NCBI GenBank assembly: GCA_019925095.2
Contig: CM034414.1
Coordinates: 6,368,001 to 6,432,000 of the forward strand
Length of the DNA stretch: 64,000 bases
Reading direction: 5' to 3'
From: Dendrolimus kikuchii
Taxonomy: Eukaryota > Arthropoda > Insecta > Lepidoptera > Lasiocampidae
Each line of letters starts with the position of its first letter. Position 1 is the stretch's first letter. Below are positions 53,411 through 64,000 of the stretch, in pieces. The notes beneath the pieces are model-generated. The model was not told the DNA's origin and ran no database searches. It saw only the letters and a program-made list of their open reading frames with translations. The translations under genes and the position numbers were made by a program.

Positions 53411-56103
53411 GTATAACGTAATTTTTTGTACAATTGAAACAATCTTTATTACAATGTTTAAACCATATTACTGTATAGTTTTGTTTGTATCTCCACTATA
53501 GGTTAGTATACTATATTTTAGGTTAAATATCTTAGAACGCTTTCAACTTAAAATTAAACCATTGTCAAATATAGAAAGTAGGTAATCGAGTTTAGACTTA
53601 CACATTTCCGAATACAAGAACACCTTAAAATGTATTTCTTGTAGCACTCTGAAATACAAAAACTGTATTTTAGACAATCGGCTGTTAAGCGAAGACCTTA
53701 CTTTGCTAGGTTAATTGAAGACAAATGGCAAAAGGCAAAAATGTTAGAATTGGTCGAACAAAACTTTGTTGGCCCGTTTTCTCTTCAATCATTCTGTACA
53801 TGAACAACGAATTTATTACTCGCCATTTAAATCAAGCTCAAATAGATAGATAACTTTACTATATACTACTTTATTATATACCATTACAGAAAACTTATGA
53901 ACTACTATTATTCTAATTGTGTACAAAGAGCGGTCTTATCGTTAAAAATAAATAATAGTTTTAAAAAAAATAGGCTTTTATAGAAAATCCAACTAAAAAA
54001 TAGAAAATAAATTTGAATTAAAAATAGTGTAAGAAAAAATGATTTTATTGTAAAAAAAGCGTGGGGTGCATGGTATCAATAATTATAAATATTTTATGAG
54101 CAGATATGAGTAGAAGGGTTATTTGATAATATCCTGAAAAGCAGCATCTAGGCGTGACGTGTACATTCAGGAATCTAATAGTTTCGGACTTTGCGCGTTT
54201 TATTGAATTACGACGTTCTGCATTACGTTTGGATATATTGCGTTCGGTTATATTTGTACCTGTGTTATACGTGTTTGTATAGTTCTAATAAACTCTATAA
54301 TAATTCTAACTGAATTTTAATTGGAGTCCCGCAAACTCGTAACAATATATAGGAAACCGGCTATTAATAGGTTAAACAAGGATAGGAGGATAGATTAAAA
54401 TATATATTAAATAATATTGCTTTCTTTTTATATTTTTAGTTTTGTTTAGTCTTCAGTACTTAACGACTTATATATTTGTTTTAATTTAATAATAACTGAA
54501 GATATTACAGTGTAAGCGCTGTTCTCCTGTAGTTTTTACATTGTAATGATAAGACTATTATTGTACTTGAACACATGTAAAAAACTGTTGATCTTTTTTT
54601 TTTAAGTATTATTTTAAATGAAAACAAATAGGCGAGTGCTTCGAAAATTATTTATTTATTCGTATATATAATTTATATATCCATTTTACAGTTAAAAATC
54701 AACCGATTCACACAACATAAACCTCGATACGCGCATCCGCCTACACGACAGATTGGCGGCCCACCAAAATATGTACTGCACTTTACAATTCGAATTTCGA
54801 ACTTTTAAACTTCTGAGGAACTACCAAAGACAAGTAAAATAAGGACGACACGCCTTAAGCCAAAGAACCATAAAATAATACATCTCAACCGACTTACTGA
54901 ATATTTTTTTTTAACTATTAAATTATTATTTTCATCTACCCTCAATCATATTTTTCATGCCGAACACTGGCATGGCACTTAAGAGAAGATTTTTGCATGA
55001 TTCTTTGGTGACTTAAAGAATGTCCATCTTTACACAGTAGCTTCAATGAATCTTGGTGTAGGCTAGTTCGTACATCACTCCCGATGGTCCATTGGTTACA
55101 AAGCACGAATGAAATAAGGGCGAAATGAAATCTGCAGGGGGCAAGGACAATAACACATTATGGGTCTTGGTCATAATTTAGAGATAAGTAATTTTTTTAA
55201 ACATGTTCAGTCATAATTTGTATATGAACAAATTAAAAAAAAAATCTTATTAAACCACCCTGATTTAGTAAAGGGAAGAAATCGTTCATCGCCTAAGAAA
55301 TGTAGCTTGCCCCAGCCCCCGAAACCTCCCAGTTCCTTTCACTCCCGCTATCACGTGACCTCGAACATACGTGGACCATGAAAGTTATTACATATAAACT
55401 TGCCGACATATAAGATTAAAAGTCCCAGTAGTAGATATTGCACTAGTAGTTGTCACTGCACAACTAAGTAGGTAGTGCACTAGTAATTGACACTGCACTA
55501 GTAGACACTGGCATAAAAAAACGTGTAAAATAAGGAAAAAGCCTATAAAACGAAATAGAAATTTACCTGTATATATCACAGCACATACAAATAGGTAGTC
55601 GGGTCATATACAAAATTTTTATTCGACTTTCTACGCTATATCCAATTATTCCACGTTTTTTATGCCAAAGTATCAACTACTGGTACAGTGTCCTTATTTT
55701 TGAGCCACAGACTAAATCGAAAAAGTGTGCAAATTACAAACTTAAAACTAACGTATACATTTTGACACGAGTTGAACATTTGCATTTGTCAAACAACTGT
55801 CTCAAAAAAAAAAATGCACTGTCAACTACCGGTGTTTTATCTTAATTTATGCAAACATATTTTGGTCGGGTACACATTTAAAAACCTATATAGACAATAA
55901 CTTATCATCATTCCTTCGAATCGCAAAATACAAAACAACTCTGAAATTGCAAAATATACTGTTAAAAAAGCTGTTTTCATCATTAATAATTAAGTAGTAC
56001 ATACTAAATTAATACTTTTGCTAAAATACTCAGTAGTATAGTGTGGGTGCTATTTTCGACGTACTGTTAACATTAACCGCAATTTATTTATATTAATTAA
56101 TAT
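53411..56103. other. long unassigned AT-rich stretch
   Basis: No gene supported. 54240-54345 ends 'gagtcccgcaaactcgtaaca', which looks like the 3' end of an LTR but has no recognisable left end. 55430-55505 has a degenerate 'gcactagtagttgacact' repeat. Confidence 0.35.
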
Positions 56104-56256
56104 AATAATGTCAGGAGCCTTAAGAACAGACGAGCGTGCATGACAAGAGTTATGAATGTCAAAGAAGCAAGTGAGGTGTGTAAGAATAAGCCTGAATGGC
56201 GCTCTGTTGTTCGTGCCTACCCCGCAAGGGAACTGGCGTGAAGTTATGTATGTATG
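56104..56256 (+). mobile_element. short RTE-A insertion with TSD
   Basis: Encodes RSLKNRRACMTRVMNVKEAS through SVVRAYPARELA, stop, ATGT tail. A 10-bp duplication taattaatat lies at 56094-56103 and 56257-56266. 5' truncated. Confidence 0.8.
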
Positions 56257-56594
56257 TAATTAATATCTATCAACTATAGAGTTATCCCCTTATTCATAAG
56301 TTATACCAGGTTTATAAACTCTTCACAAAAAGTTATCATAAAGTTTACAATCAAAACTTTTTTAACGAGTCTGTAAATGTCGTTTAACTATTATGAAGGA
56401 TTAATGTTACACTTACTGAAGTAATAACTCAATAATTAATTTTCCATTTTTTTAATACCGCAAAGTATGTCTTTCATGTGGTAATTTTAAGTTTGTTACT
56501 TATTATTGAATCAAATAAATTATTTTATTATTATTATTTTGCATTTGGGTGTACCGTGCGTTCCACAAAAAAAACTTGAGAGGTGTCAAGGGAC
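56257..56594. other. unassigned AT-rich DNA
   Basis: (TTA)n near 56524-56540; otherwise nothing. Confidence 0.35.
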
Positions 56595-56910
56595 ACCCGG
56601 ATGGAACGAAGTTCCTTTCGATTAATTAGTGAAGGAATTGTAATAGTTTTATTTTTTTTAAGTTGTAATAATATTTTTTTTATTATTAACAAATATGTTA
56701 TATAAACTTATTATTAACAAATATAACAAATTAAGTTATCTCTCTCTCTCTATAAGAGAGAGAGAGACAGACAGACAGACAGAGAAACATGCGACGCCGC
56801 ACAGCTTACAATAGCTTACTATAGCAAAAAGTGTCGTGACAACTTTTCGTAAGAATTTTTTCCGTCTAGCCCCCTTTCACAACGCGCGATAAGGAACTTC
56901 GTTCCAAAAA
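56595..56910. repeat. possible small inverted-repeat element
   Basis: 'ggaacgaagttcctt' near 56603-56617 is inverted as 'aaggaacttcgttcc' near 56890-56906, enclosing about 270 bp with a (TC)n/(GA)n hairpin at 56738-56790. Confidence 0.45.
56738..56790. repeat. (TC)n-(GA)n palindromic microsatellite
   Basis: 'tctctctctctctataagagagagagaga' folds on itself, followed by (GACA)n. Confidence 0.85.
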
Positions 56911-56917
56911 AATGAGG

Positions 56918-56955
56918 TCTAAAGCCCAGCAGTGGGACGTTTATAGTATGGTATA
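56918..56955 (+). repeat. tSINE 3'-end fragment
   Basis: 'gtctaaagcccagcagtgggacgtttatag' equals the 3' terminus of tSINE copies. Confidence 0.55.
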
Positions 56956-57034
56956 ACTACATTTGCTTTATATATTGCCTAGATTATTTGTTCCAATTTT
57001 ATAAAAAATTTTTTGATTGATAATATTAGTTGCC

Positions 57035-57315
57035 AATTTAGCGCTTTGTTCTCGACTTATCGCACTATTGCCAACATAGCGCTCTTTTGCAAGCTATAGC
57101 GCTTTCGGTGCTAGGTCTAACGCTTTTTTGTCTCTCACCCAAAAACGTTATACAGCGCTTTTTTAAATTATATTACTCCTCACTGAAACATCGACCTGTA
57201 TCAGAATATAATCGCCAATAGAAAAGTTTTTTATAATAATGTGATTTAAGCTTTATTTCTTAGAGTACTTTTAGCGCTATTTTTCTAAATACACTAAAAA
57301 AATCTAGCGCTTCTT
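57035..57315 (+). repeat. dispersed TAGCGC motif cluster
   Basis: 'tagcgct' or close variants occur about seven times in 280 bp ('tttagcgctttg', 'catagcgctctt', 'ctatagcgctttc', 'tctaacgctttt', 'acagcgcttttt', 'tttagcgctatt', 'tctagcgcttct'), irregularly spaced. Not a simple tandem repeat. Function unknown. Confidence 0.5.
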
Positions 57316-59607
57316 CTCTGGTTGGATAAACTGGAAACAGACACAAAAATAAAACTATAGCAGGCTTTTCAATAACCAAGTTATAATCTAAAGCGTAGCT
57401 AAAAGTACAGTAAGAAATAAAAGGTAATTTATATTACTATAAAAAATTTCGTTAGATATGTCGGTACACGTCGATGTTTCACTCGACAGAAAAGTCTAAT
57501 CATTTAAACAAAATTTTCAAAAAAGAAACTTTTCTTCGTTTCAAAGATAAAGAATACTACCCACAAACAACAGTATGTCGAAAATAGCCTATAAACAATA
57601 AAAAATGATTGATAAATAAAAATATCTTGTAAGTACAGGTGATTGGAATCATCAATCACGTGTTTCAAAAAGTTGCACATTGTTATAAACAATACTACGT
57701 TTACCACTGTTCTTAGTTTAAATGAAATTACCATTTTAGCGGCGAAATACCTGCCAAGTTGTAATTATTTAAAGACACGAAATTATTTCATCCAAATCAA
57801 TACAATTGAACTGTTCGTCTGTCATTTCAAAATTAAAGCCGAAAATGCTGTATATAAGATACAATCATAAACGGCCATTTTAAACTTTGAAAGTATTTCT
57901 AGAATAAGCCTCGGAACAGCCTGAAGGTATTTCAATGAGATTTGTGTGGAGATTGAAACAAATTTTCGTGTATATTTTTATATCTTGCAACTGTTCAAGT
58001 AGAGTAGTATTCATTTCACACACAAAAAAATGTATTTACCACCTACAACGTAATCTATGCAAAAAAAATCGCTTAAATTCAATGTGCAATATAAAAAAAA
58101 CGTATGAAAGCTTGATATTACACGGTTCATGTGATGAAGCAACCAAAGTGATTCGTGTAAATATAAGATTGAATCATTCAATGCCTTTGAAAGACGTAGT
58201 TGCTTTCCTTTCTTTCAACCAAATTTATTCAATTTCAATTTAGTTGAACCGTTTAATTCAGCTTAAAGCGGTTTTTCTGTATACTGAACTGTATTCAAAG
58301 ACTACCTCTATATATCGCTATAAACATCATAAACTATTTTCGCGAGTGTCTATGTTTAATTCACTTTAATTCCACACGAATTAAAAAAAGAAGATACGAT
58401 AGAACAGTGGTAAGAGTAACGTAATAAATAGTTACGAAAAAAAAGATAAATAAATAAAAACAAAACCTACATCTCTAGACATGACTTGTTACACGTTCGA
58501 AATATACATTCACAATCTTTTACGAATTGGACAGATAAAACAATTTTCTCCTGTTCATTTTATTCAAATATCAAAACGTCATACGGTTTCAAAGGAATTC
58601 GCGACGGGCCACACTTAAACCGTCATTTCTGACCTACCCTTCGGAGCATTGTCTAATATCTCACCCCATGTCCTGCAAGTTTTTGGACCAATCCCATTGT
58701 CAGAGTTCTATGGGAGGTAGAACGCACTGTTCAAAGATTGTTCTTTTTAAATAATGCCTTTGTAAAGAAATCCTTACGATTCGGCTGAAACTGAATCAAC
58801 CGAAACTTATGGAGGTTGGAACTGAAAATGAGCGCTGTGTAAGCTCTTACCACAACATAATACAGAGTTACCAGCCCCATTGCTGTGAATCTACTTTCTT
58901 ATACTTTTTTTTTCTAAATAATTTAGTGTGTTTTATAAATGTCTTTATGTTGTACGAGTATGTCCTGTTAGATTAACGTGTTTTTAGTTTTATGTGACTT
59001 AATTCTCAAGAGTAAATACTTTTTCTTTTTTTCATTCGAGTCCTTATTAAAAAAAAAAATCTCGGTAATATTAGCCATCTATGCTCTACTATATTCCTCA
59101 CTAACAGCCAGTTGCTTAACGTGTATAATCTATGACGTTCCGATATTCGAATATTGTCATTTGAAAAAAAAATACAAGTTCGTAATTTGAATAGCTTATA
59201 GCATTTAAAAAATTGAATGGAATACTTTTAAATAAAATTATTTGAAATTCGAAGTAACCGTAACTTTTTTTTAAATTTAATCTATATTGGGTTGACATTA
59301 TTATGGTGTTAATATATACAAAATGAAAGTATGTACAAATACAAAATGAAAAGAATCATAGAAATCAAATTAATATTTAACATATGTTTAAGCTAGACCA
59401 TAGCTATAGAAATAGATCATTCTTAGTTAAAAGCAAATAGCGCAGCCAACTGCATACGCGTTAATTTTGAATACTTTTACGCCATCTTTAATACTCACAT
59501 TTCTAGATAATGATAAAGAGGAAATATCAAGAGCCTTATTTATAACTTTGTATACTAAGAGGATTTGATGACCATATGCGTTTAACAAGGTGACACTGTG
59601 GGGAGTT
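57316..59607. other. long unassigned AT-rich stretch
   Basis: Frames up to 102 codons (57935-58243) have no recognisable domain and AT-rich codon use; none is claimed as a gene. Confidence 0.35.
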
Positions 59608-59757
59608 TTTGGCGGAAAAAAATTATGTGTTTTTGTGAGAAATGTGAACTGTATAGTCTAATGGGGCTCTACGAGTTTTCACAAGAACTTCACTTCACAT
59701 TTTCAGAAAATAAAACTGCACAGTACGTCACCTTTCAGTTCCCGCCAAAAAAACCAA
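59608..59757. repeat. Rep-B foldback variant
   Basis: The left half is reverse-complement Rep-B ('gggagtttttggcgg', 'ttatgtgtttttgtgagaaatgtgaactgtatagtc'), the right half direct Rep-B ('cacattttcagaaaataaaactgcac', 'tttcagttcccgccaaaaa'). So the two outer ends are inverted copies of each other. Confidence 0.6.
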
Positions 59758-61106
59758 ATCATAGACATAAGAATTTAAACATGGATTTAATGATCACAGC
59801 GCCATCTGGTTAGAAGTATTATAATATCTTTCGGATCAGATCAATAACGTCAACCCAATATATAGCACAGAATACATCGAGAAATAGCAGCGACAGTCAT
59901 TTAGAGAACTGTTACCGTGCCATGAGATTTCTTTAAGAATCTAAGGCCCGTTCCATATTTAAATCGCAACGGAATTAGGCCTAAACTACACTTACTCGTC
60001 CGCTATCACTAATATTACTTTCGCCTATCGCAAACATGTTTTTTTGAAGTAGACAACTATTTTTTTTTTACTTTTTTTACACACCCAATAATAAACATTT
60101 ACAGACTTTTTTAATCAAATCGACTACGAAACTGGCCACCGAAAAAAATAAACACATTCAAAGACAAGATTATTTTTAAATTTTCAAAATTGGAACGTTT
60201 GATTCTTAGAACGCCCTTTCGCGGTAACCGTCTTGGAATATATTGGAAACCGGTATTTTTGAACGGGCGTTCTAGAATGTTCGTTTTAAAATTGTGGATT
60301 CAAAAAATACTGCTTCGTTGCTACTTATACGCGCAAATTATTCCCACCTTTAAAAAAATAAAATATTCGAAAAAACATGACGTTCTATTTTTTTTGCCTA
60401 TACTTAAAAATAGATCTCGGCCTAACTTTTAAACTTAATTTATAACTACTATTTACAGTTCGACTACATTAAAATACAATTAATTCAACAACGTTAAGTG
60501 TGCGTTGCCAACCATTTTTTCTTCACTTCTAAATTAAAAATCATCACAATCCTGCTTTTTGAAAAAAGAACAATCTTTTTTCAAACAGTTTTTTTTTCTC
60601 TACACGAGATTCTCAATGTCGTTTTCATATTGAACCTTCTTTCTTTATAAGGTTCTTTTACATGTCATGATTTGGAATGTTTTTACTAACCTTTTTCTTT
60701 AGTTATCACGCTATTTTTAACTAAACAATACTATTTTTTTCTGGAATTTAATTAAAAACATGGAATGAATGAAATGGAGTTGCCTTCAGTTGACAGTTGA
60801 TTTACTGTTGATGTACGTTTTTTTTAAAGTGGTCATGATTGCCCTTTACATTAAATGTTTATGTAATAAAAAGCCTAATAGTTTTCTATTAATCCGGCTC
60901 GAAGGACCATGTGTAAATTTCTATAACCGATCCGAAACCTAACCGTATATATATTTGCGATAACGATTATTATTTAAAATCGTATTAAAAGTAAAAAGTA
61001 GTCATCTAGTAATACGACATATAGAATAATCAAAAATAATTTAATTATTAATGAATCTTTTCATCAATTGACCATAAAATAGTGTTAGGTTTAATAATAA
61101 CATTGT
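59758..61106. other. unassigned DNA with one hairpin
   Basis: 'agaacgccctttcgcgg' (60208) and 'gaacgggcgttctagaa' (60258) form an imperfect hairpin. Otherwise AT-rich and featureless. Confidence 0.35.
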
Positions 61107-61357
61107 ACCACAAAAAATAAAAAGTGGTCTGTACTATTGACCAGACCCATGTATTCTTATGTATTTTGGTGTGCTGAATCCGAATCTGGTGTTATTTTGG
61201 TCCATGCACTCTCAAATTTTTTAGGAAGTATGGACCAAAGTGACCCCAAGTCGATCTTTTGGTCCATAAATCCCAGATTCGGATTCAGCGCATTGAAATA
61301 CATAAGAATAGATGGATCTGGTCAAAAGTACAGACCGTTTTTATTTATTGTGGGCCG
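61107..61357. mobile_element. MITE-I foldback, copy 1
   Basis: Long inverted arms: 'aataaaaagtggtctgtactattgaccag..atgtattcttatgtatttt..ctgaatccgaatctgg' and the reverse 'ccagattcggattcagcgcattgaaatacataagaata..tctggtcaaaagtacagaccg'. An inner 'ttttggtccat' pair is also inverted. About 250 bp, non-coding. Confidence 0.7.
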
Positions 61358-61409
61358 ATGTAATTAAACCTACATTTGAACGGGCATTTTGTAGTATTTA
61401 TTATTTTAT

Positions 61410-61678
61410 GTTTAAAGCTTGGCAACTAGGCCTTTAAGCCAGGCGCTGTTGTATTGTAGGTTACAATCCACACCATTCAACGGAGTTCTTGTGAAAACTC
61501 GAAAGGCCACATTTGACTATACAGTTCACATTTCTCGCAAAAACACATAATTACTACTCAAAAACTATCAATATCCTACAACTATTGTTCATTTTAGAGT
61601 AATTTTACACATTTTTTAGAAAATAAAACTGCACAGCACAACGTCCCCTTTCAGTTCCCGCCAAAAACTCCGCATTTT
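61410..61678 (+). repeat. Rep-B copy
   Basis: 'aaagcttggcaactaggcctttaagccaggcgctgttgtattgtaggttacaatcc', 'aacggagttcttgtgaaaactcg' to 'ttcccgccaaaaactccgc'. Confidence 0.7.
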
Positions 61679-62629
61679 GTAGTATGTTAAGCTATAACAT
61701 AGATTCTTTACAGGGCATAGACAGTTTATGTTACCATAGTCAATTTCAAATTGGTGGGTGGTAAGGGAAAGTAAACCATAGATTACAACATTTTTACAAA
61801 TAAAGATAATTTCAATTTAAATTGAATCATTGAAGAGATTAAAAAAACAATTTTGGACAACAGTTACTATTAATTATGTGTAAAAACTACAATAAACTTA
61901 TAATGTCGATTATTACTTTCCCTTGCTTCATATTACTTGAAAAATTCGTTTTAAACTATATAAAATTTCAAATTCACATATTATATAGTCCACGTCAAAA
62001 TATACCTCTTTAGATCAATTGCAGAACGTTGCAAAATATCGATTTTTGCATACAAAAACCATCACTTACGCAGCCATCTGTTACTAACTAAGAAAAGTAA
62101 TTTAACTAACAAATTATTAAAAGATGTGATTACTAAATTTAGGTCTTTGTAGTCATCCAAAAAATGGTACTTTACTATTTATACTTTGAAGTGTACTATA
62201 TCGTTACTAATTATTTTGACATTTATCTTTTTAAGGTTGGTACCACGGAACATACTCCGCCAGGTGAAGATGAAAATGATTTTCGTTTCAATTCACCCGA
62301 GTCTATGCTCAAAATTGACTCAAGACTGAATATCGTATTTCTTTACGAATACTTTATATATACTGAGTTTATATATCTTACTATCCATTTTTTACTGTTG
62401 TTAACCAATGGTGATTACTTATATGGCGTTTATGGCAAATTTTAACTCGTAGTAACGCAAATTATTAGTCAGTATAATATTAACCCGGCAATAAGGGAAC
62501 GGACATTCAAATTAACAAGGACACCTTTTCAAAAATTATAAAATGTTGCCGCGTGATAGATATTATTGCGTATTTATGACGTAATAAGTTGCTACAAGCA
62601 AACGGAGTTAAATAGTGCATTAATAACCC
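61679..62629. other. unassigned DNA with one exon-like frame
   Basis: 62236-62335 on the + strand reads VGTTEHTPPGEDENDFRFNS and about 14 more residues after a possible acceptor 'ctttttaag'. Codon use is less AT-driven than around it, but no donor or domain is evident, so a host exon is only a possibility. Confidence 0.3.
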
Positions 62630-62863
62630 TGGCCCACAAAAGAATCCGAATCTGGGGTCAATTTAGTCCATACACCCTCAGAATGTTCAGGGTGTATGGA
62701 TCAAAAGACCGGATCTGGGGTTACTTTGGTCCATACACCATCAAAATTCTGAGGGTGTATAGACCAAACTGATCCCAGATTCAGATTCAGCGCATCGAAA
62801 TACATAAGAATAAATGGCTTTGGTCATAAATACAGACGCGCATTTCGTATCATGGGCCGGTGT
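62630..62863. mobile_element. MITE-I foldback, copy 2 (left arm deleted)
   Basis: 'ggcccacaaaagaatccgaatctgggg' joins the outer end directly to the inner arm; the right arm is complete ('cccagattcagattcagcgcatcgaaatacataagaata..ggtcataaatacagacg..catgggccg'). Inside are two further hairpins built on 'ggtccatacacc(c/a)tca' and 'gggtgtatggatca'. Confidence 0.65.
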
Positions 62864-63329
62864 TATTTTTTGAAAAGTAATTAAAATTTTTGTAATGATA
62901 TTTCAGAATTTAGTTGGTATGATGTTATTTTAACGCTTATTTTTTTATGTATAAAAAATATTAGAATTCATAGTAACTTGTGTCCGTATATCTATAGACA
63001 AGTTCGTATAGAAGGATTGATATAAGTAAATATAATTGATAATATCCTACGATCCATTCATTACTTTTACTACTGGTTAAAATTTCACATAAACTGCACA
63101 CAAAGTGTCAATTTTCTACCAATGGTAGAAAGTTTCTTTGACTATGGTCAAATTTTGACCATAACGAATGAATGAATTAGCGAATGAAAACTCTTTATTG
63201 TTCACCATAATCTTAAACCTAGACAATTAATATGGATACAGTCATGTGCATTAGAACAATATGCGACCTTATCGCTTATAGCGATCTCATCCAGGCAACC
63301 CGGTGTTCAAAGAGACTTTAAAAAAAAAT
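62864..63329. other. intergenic or 3' UTR of the bromodomain gene
   Basis: AT-rich. A possible poly(A) signal for the - strand gene is TTTATT at 63194-63199 (AATAAA on the - strand), about 330 nt past its stop. Not verified. Confidence 0.35.
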
Positions 63330-63528
63330 TTAAAAAAAAAGAATGTACAGTAATATATAAAAACCCGGTCACAGAGATCATATTGTATAAGGATAGGCGC
63401 ATACTTGGGACTAATAAGTTCAAGGAGTCTAAAAGAAAAAAAAAGAATATATAGTGAGATATAAAAACCCGATCACAGAGATAATCTCGTATAAGGATAG
63501 GCGCATACTTGCGACTAATCATCGTATC
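63330..63528. repeat. tandem duplication abutting the bromodomain stop codon
   Basis: Two units of about 100-105 bp: 'aaaaagaatgtacagtaatatataaaaacccggtcacagagatcatattgtataaggataggcgcatacttgggactaat' and 'aaaaagaatatatagtgagatataaaaacccgatcacagagataatctcgtataaggataggcgcatacttgcgactaat'. The second reaches the stop codon complement at 63527-63529. Confidence 0.8.
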
Positions 63529-63668
63529 AGTTCTGGGCCCAACGCTCTTCGAAAAACTGCCGCATGTTGTGTCCGGCGCGACCGACAGGGCTGTAGTCCT
63601 CGTTGAACACCTCGCAATTGCTGAATATGAGTCGCACGTCTGAGGCGAACTCCTCCTTGCATTTGTAG
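63527..63668 (-). CDS. BAZ2B: last coding exon of a BAZ2/toutatis bromodomain protein
   Basis: On the - strand, after an acceptor (ttttttctcag ending at 63669), one base completes a codon and 46 residues follow to TGA at 63527-63529: YKCKEEFASDVRLIFSNCEV, FNEDYSPVGRAGHNMRQFFE, ERWAQN. This is the second half of a bromodomain: helix B, the conserved acetyl-lysine-binding Asn in FNED, and the GRAGHNM..FFE.RW end characteristic of BAZ2A/BAZ2B and Drosophila toutatis, which bind ISWI-type ATPases in chromatin remodelling complexes. The domain ends almost at the C-terminus, as in that family. The symbol names the family; toutatis ortholog is the likely insect equivalent. The rest of the gene lies to the right of the window. 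Confidence 0.85.
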
Positions 63669-64000
63669 CTGAGAAAAAAATATTTATTTATTTATTAATA
63701 CTAGTGGTCGCCCATGGTCGAAATTCGATCATAGTAATTTGTTGTCAAAGACTATACTTCTATAATCACAGATTTCGCCAAGACTACACTGTTAATTTGA
63801 CTTTAACAATAAACAAAAGAGTATATATGCGTGTGTGTGTCAAATACATGGTAGTGAGTGTAATGTTTTTTTATTGACTTAATGTATTTTTATGCATAAT
63901 TAAAATTTTTTTTAGCATAAGTCGCTTCTTCTCCATATAAACTATAAGTGTAACTACTATTATTGTAAATACGTATTGTTACGACCTAGACGCCGACAAA
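63669..64000 (-). other. intron of the bromodomain gene (partial)
   Basis: Begins at the acceptor and runs off the window. It contains (TTTA)n near 63680-63695 and the inverted Rep-G copy. Confidence 0.6.
63701..63960 (-). repeat. Rep-G (CTAG-ended) in the bromodomain gene intron
   Basis: Reverse complement of 25896-26076 and beyond: on the + strand 'ctagtggtcgcccatggtcgaaattcgatcatagtaattt', 'gcgtgtgtgtgtcaaatacatggtagtgagtgtaatg', 'cttaatgtatttttatgcataatt', 'tcgcttcttctccatataaactataagtg'. Confidence 0.6.

Noticed and set aside
57935..58243. 102-codon open frame
   Set aside because: AT-driven composition, no domain, no splice or promoter context; expected by chance in this base composition.

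Overview
ORGANISM AND OVERALL CHARACTER. This is AT-rich eukaryotic nuclear DNA, almost certainly from a moth or butterfly (Lepidoptera). Intron-containing genes with GT..AG junctions, a BAZ2/toutatis-type bromodomain exon, tRNA-derived SINEs, RTE-, R1- and CR1/jockey-type LINE remnants, Penelope-like elements, mariner and many short TA-rich repeats point that way. The lepidopteran call rests on familiarity with these repeat families, not on a search. There are no operons, CRISPR arrays or bacterial features.

HOST GENES. I can support two. (1) A complete five-exon + strand gene for a small lysine-rich RRM protein (about 328 aa, probably nucleolar): 46249-46588, 47068-47369, 49532-49651, 50345-50443, 52024-52149; every junction is GT..AG and the phases join. 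(2) The last coding exon (63527-63668, - strand) of a BAZ2A/BAZ2B/toutatis-type chromatin remodelling subunit, carrying the end of the bromodomain; the rest of that gene lies beyond the right edge. A tRNA-Ser-like pseudogene sits in an intron of the first gene.

REPEAT FAMILIES (labels are mine). SINE-A: about 300 bp, A-rich tail. tSINE: tRNA-derived SINE with A and B boxes. RTE-A: RTE-like LINE with an (ATGT)n tail, at least ten 5'-truncated copies. R1-like LINE: one 2.26-kb copy with an intact truncated RT reading frame plus three short 3' copies, all with target-site duplications (TSDs). PLE: foldback or pLTR-like units, one with a Penelope C-terminal coding scrap. Rep-B: unclassified. Rep-C, -G, -H: repeats ending in CTAG before T, possibly Helitron-like. 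MITE-S: TIR ACAAGCTTTT. MITE-I: foldback pair. Rep-K: tandem tail-like units.

LAYOUT. 0-9.4 kb: repeats, microsatellites, RTE pieces. 9.4-22.7 kb: SINEs, PLE foldbacks, a short R1-like insertion, a CR1/jockey-type pseudogene, a pogo-like MITE. 22.7-34 kb: sparse, with an RTE-type fragment bearing a clean TSD, a degraded RT core, a nested RTE-in-SINE insertion and a minisatellite. 34-39.5 kb: long R1-like LINE, broken mariner, nested R1-like and hAT-like insertions. 41.4-44.6 kb: two 253-bp, about 98% identical inverted repeats flanked by TA, possibly the ends of one 3.2-kb DNA transposon. 46.2-52.1 kb: the RRM gene with repeat-laden introns. 52.2-63.3 kb: mostly unassigned AT-rich DNA with a few repeats. 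63.3-64 kb: a tandem duplication reaching the bromodomain stop codon, the exon, and an intronic repeat.

HOW IT FITS TOGETHER. The window reads as a layered record of retrotransposition and DNA transposition between and inside two host genes. Target-site duplications can be read by eye at many sites, which gives the order of several nested events. I see no gene cluster or defence system.
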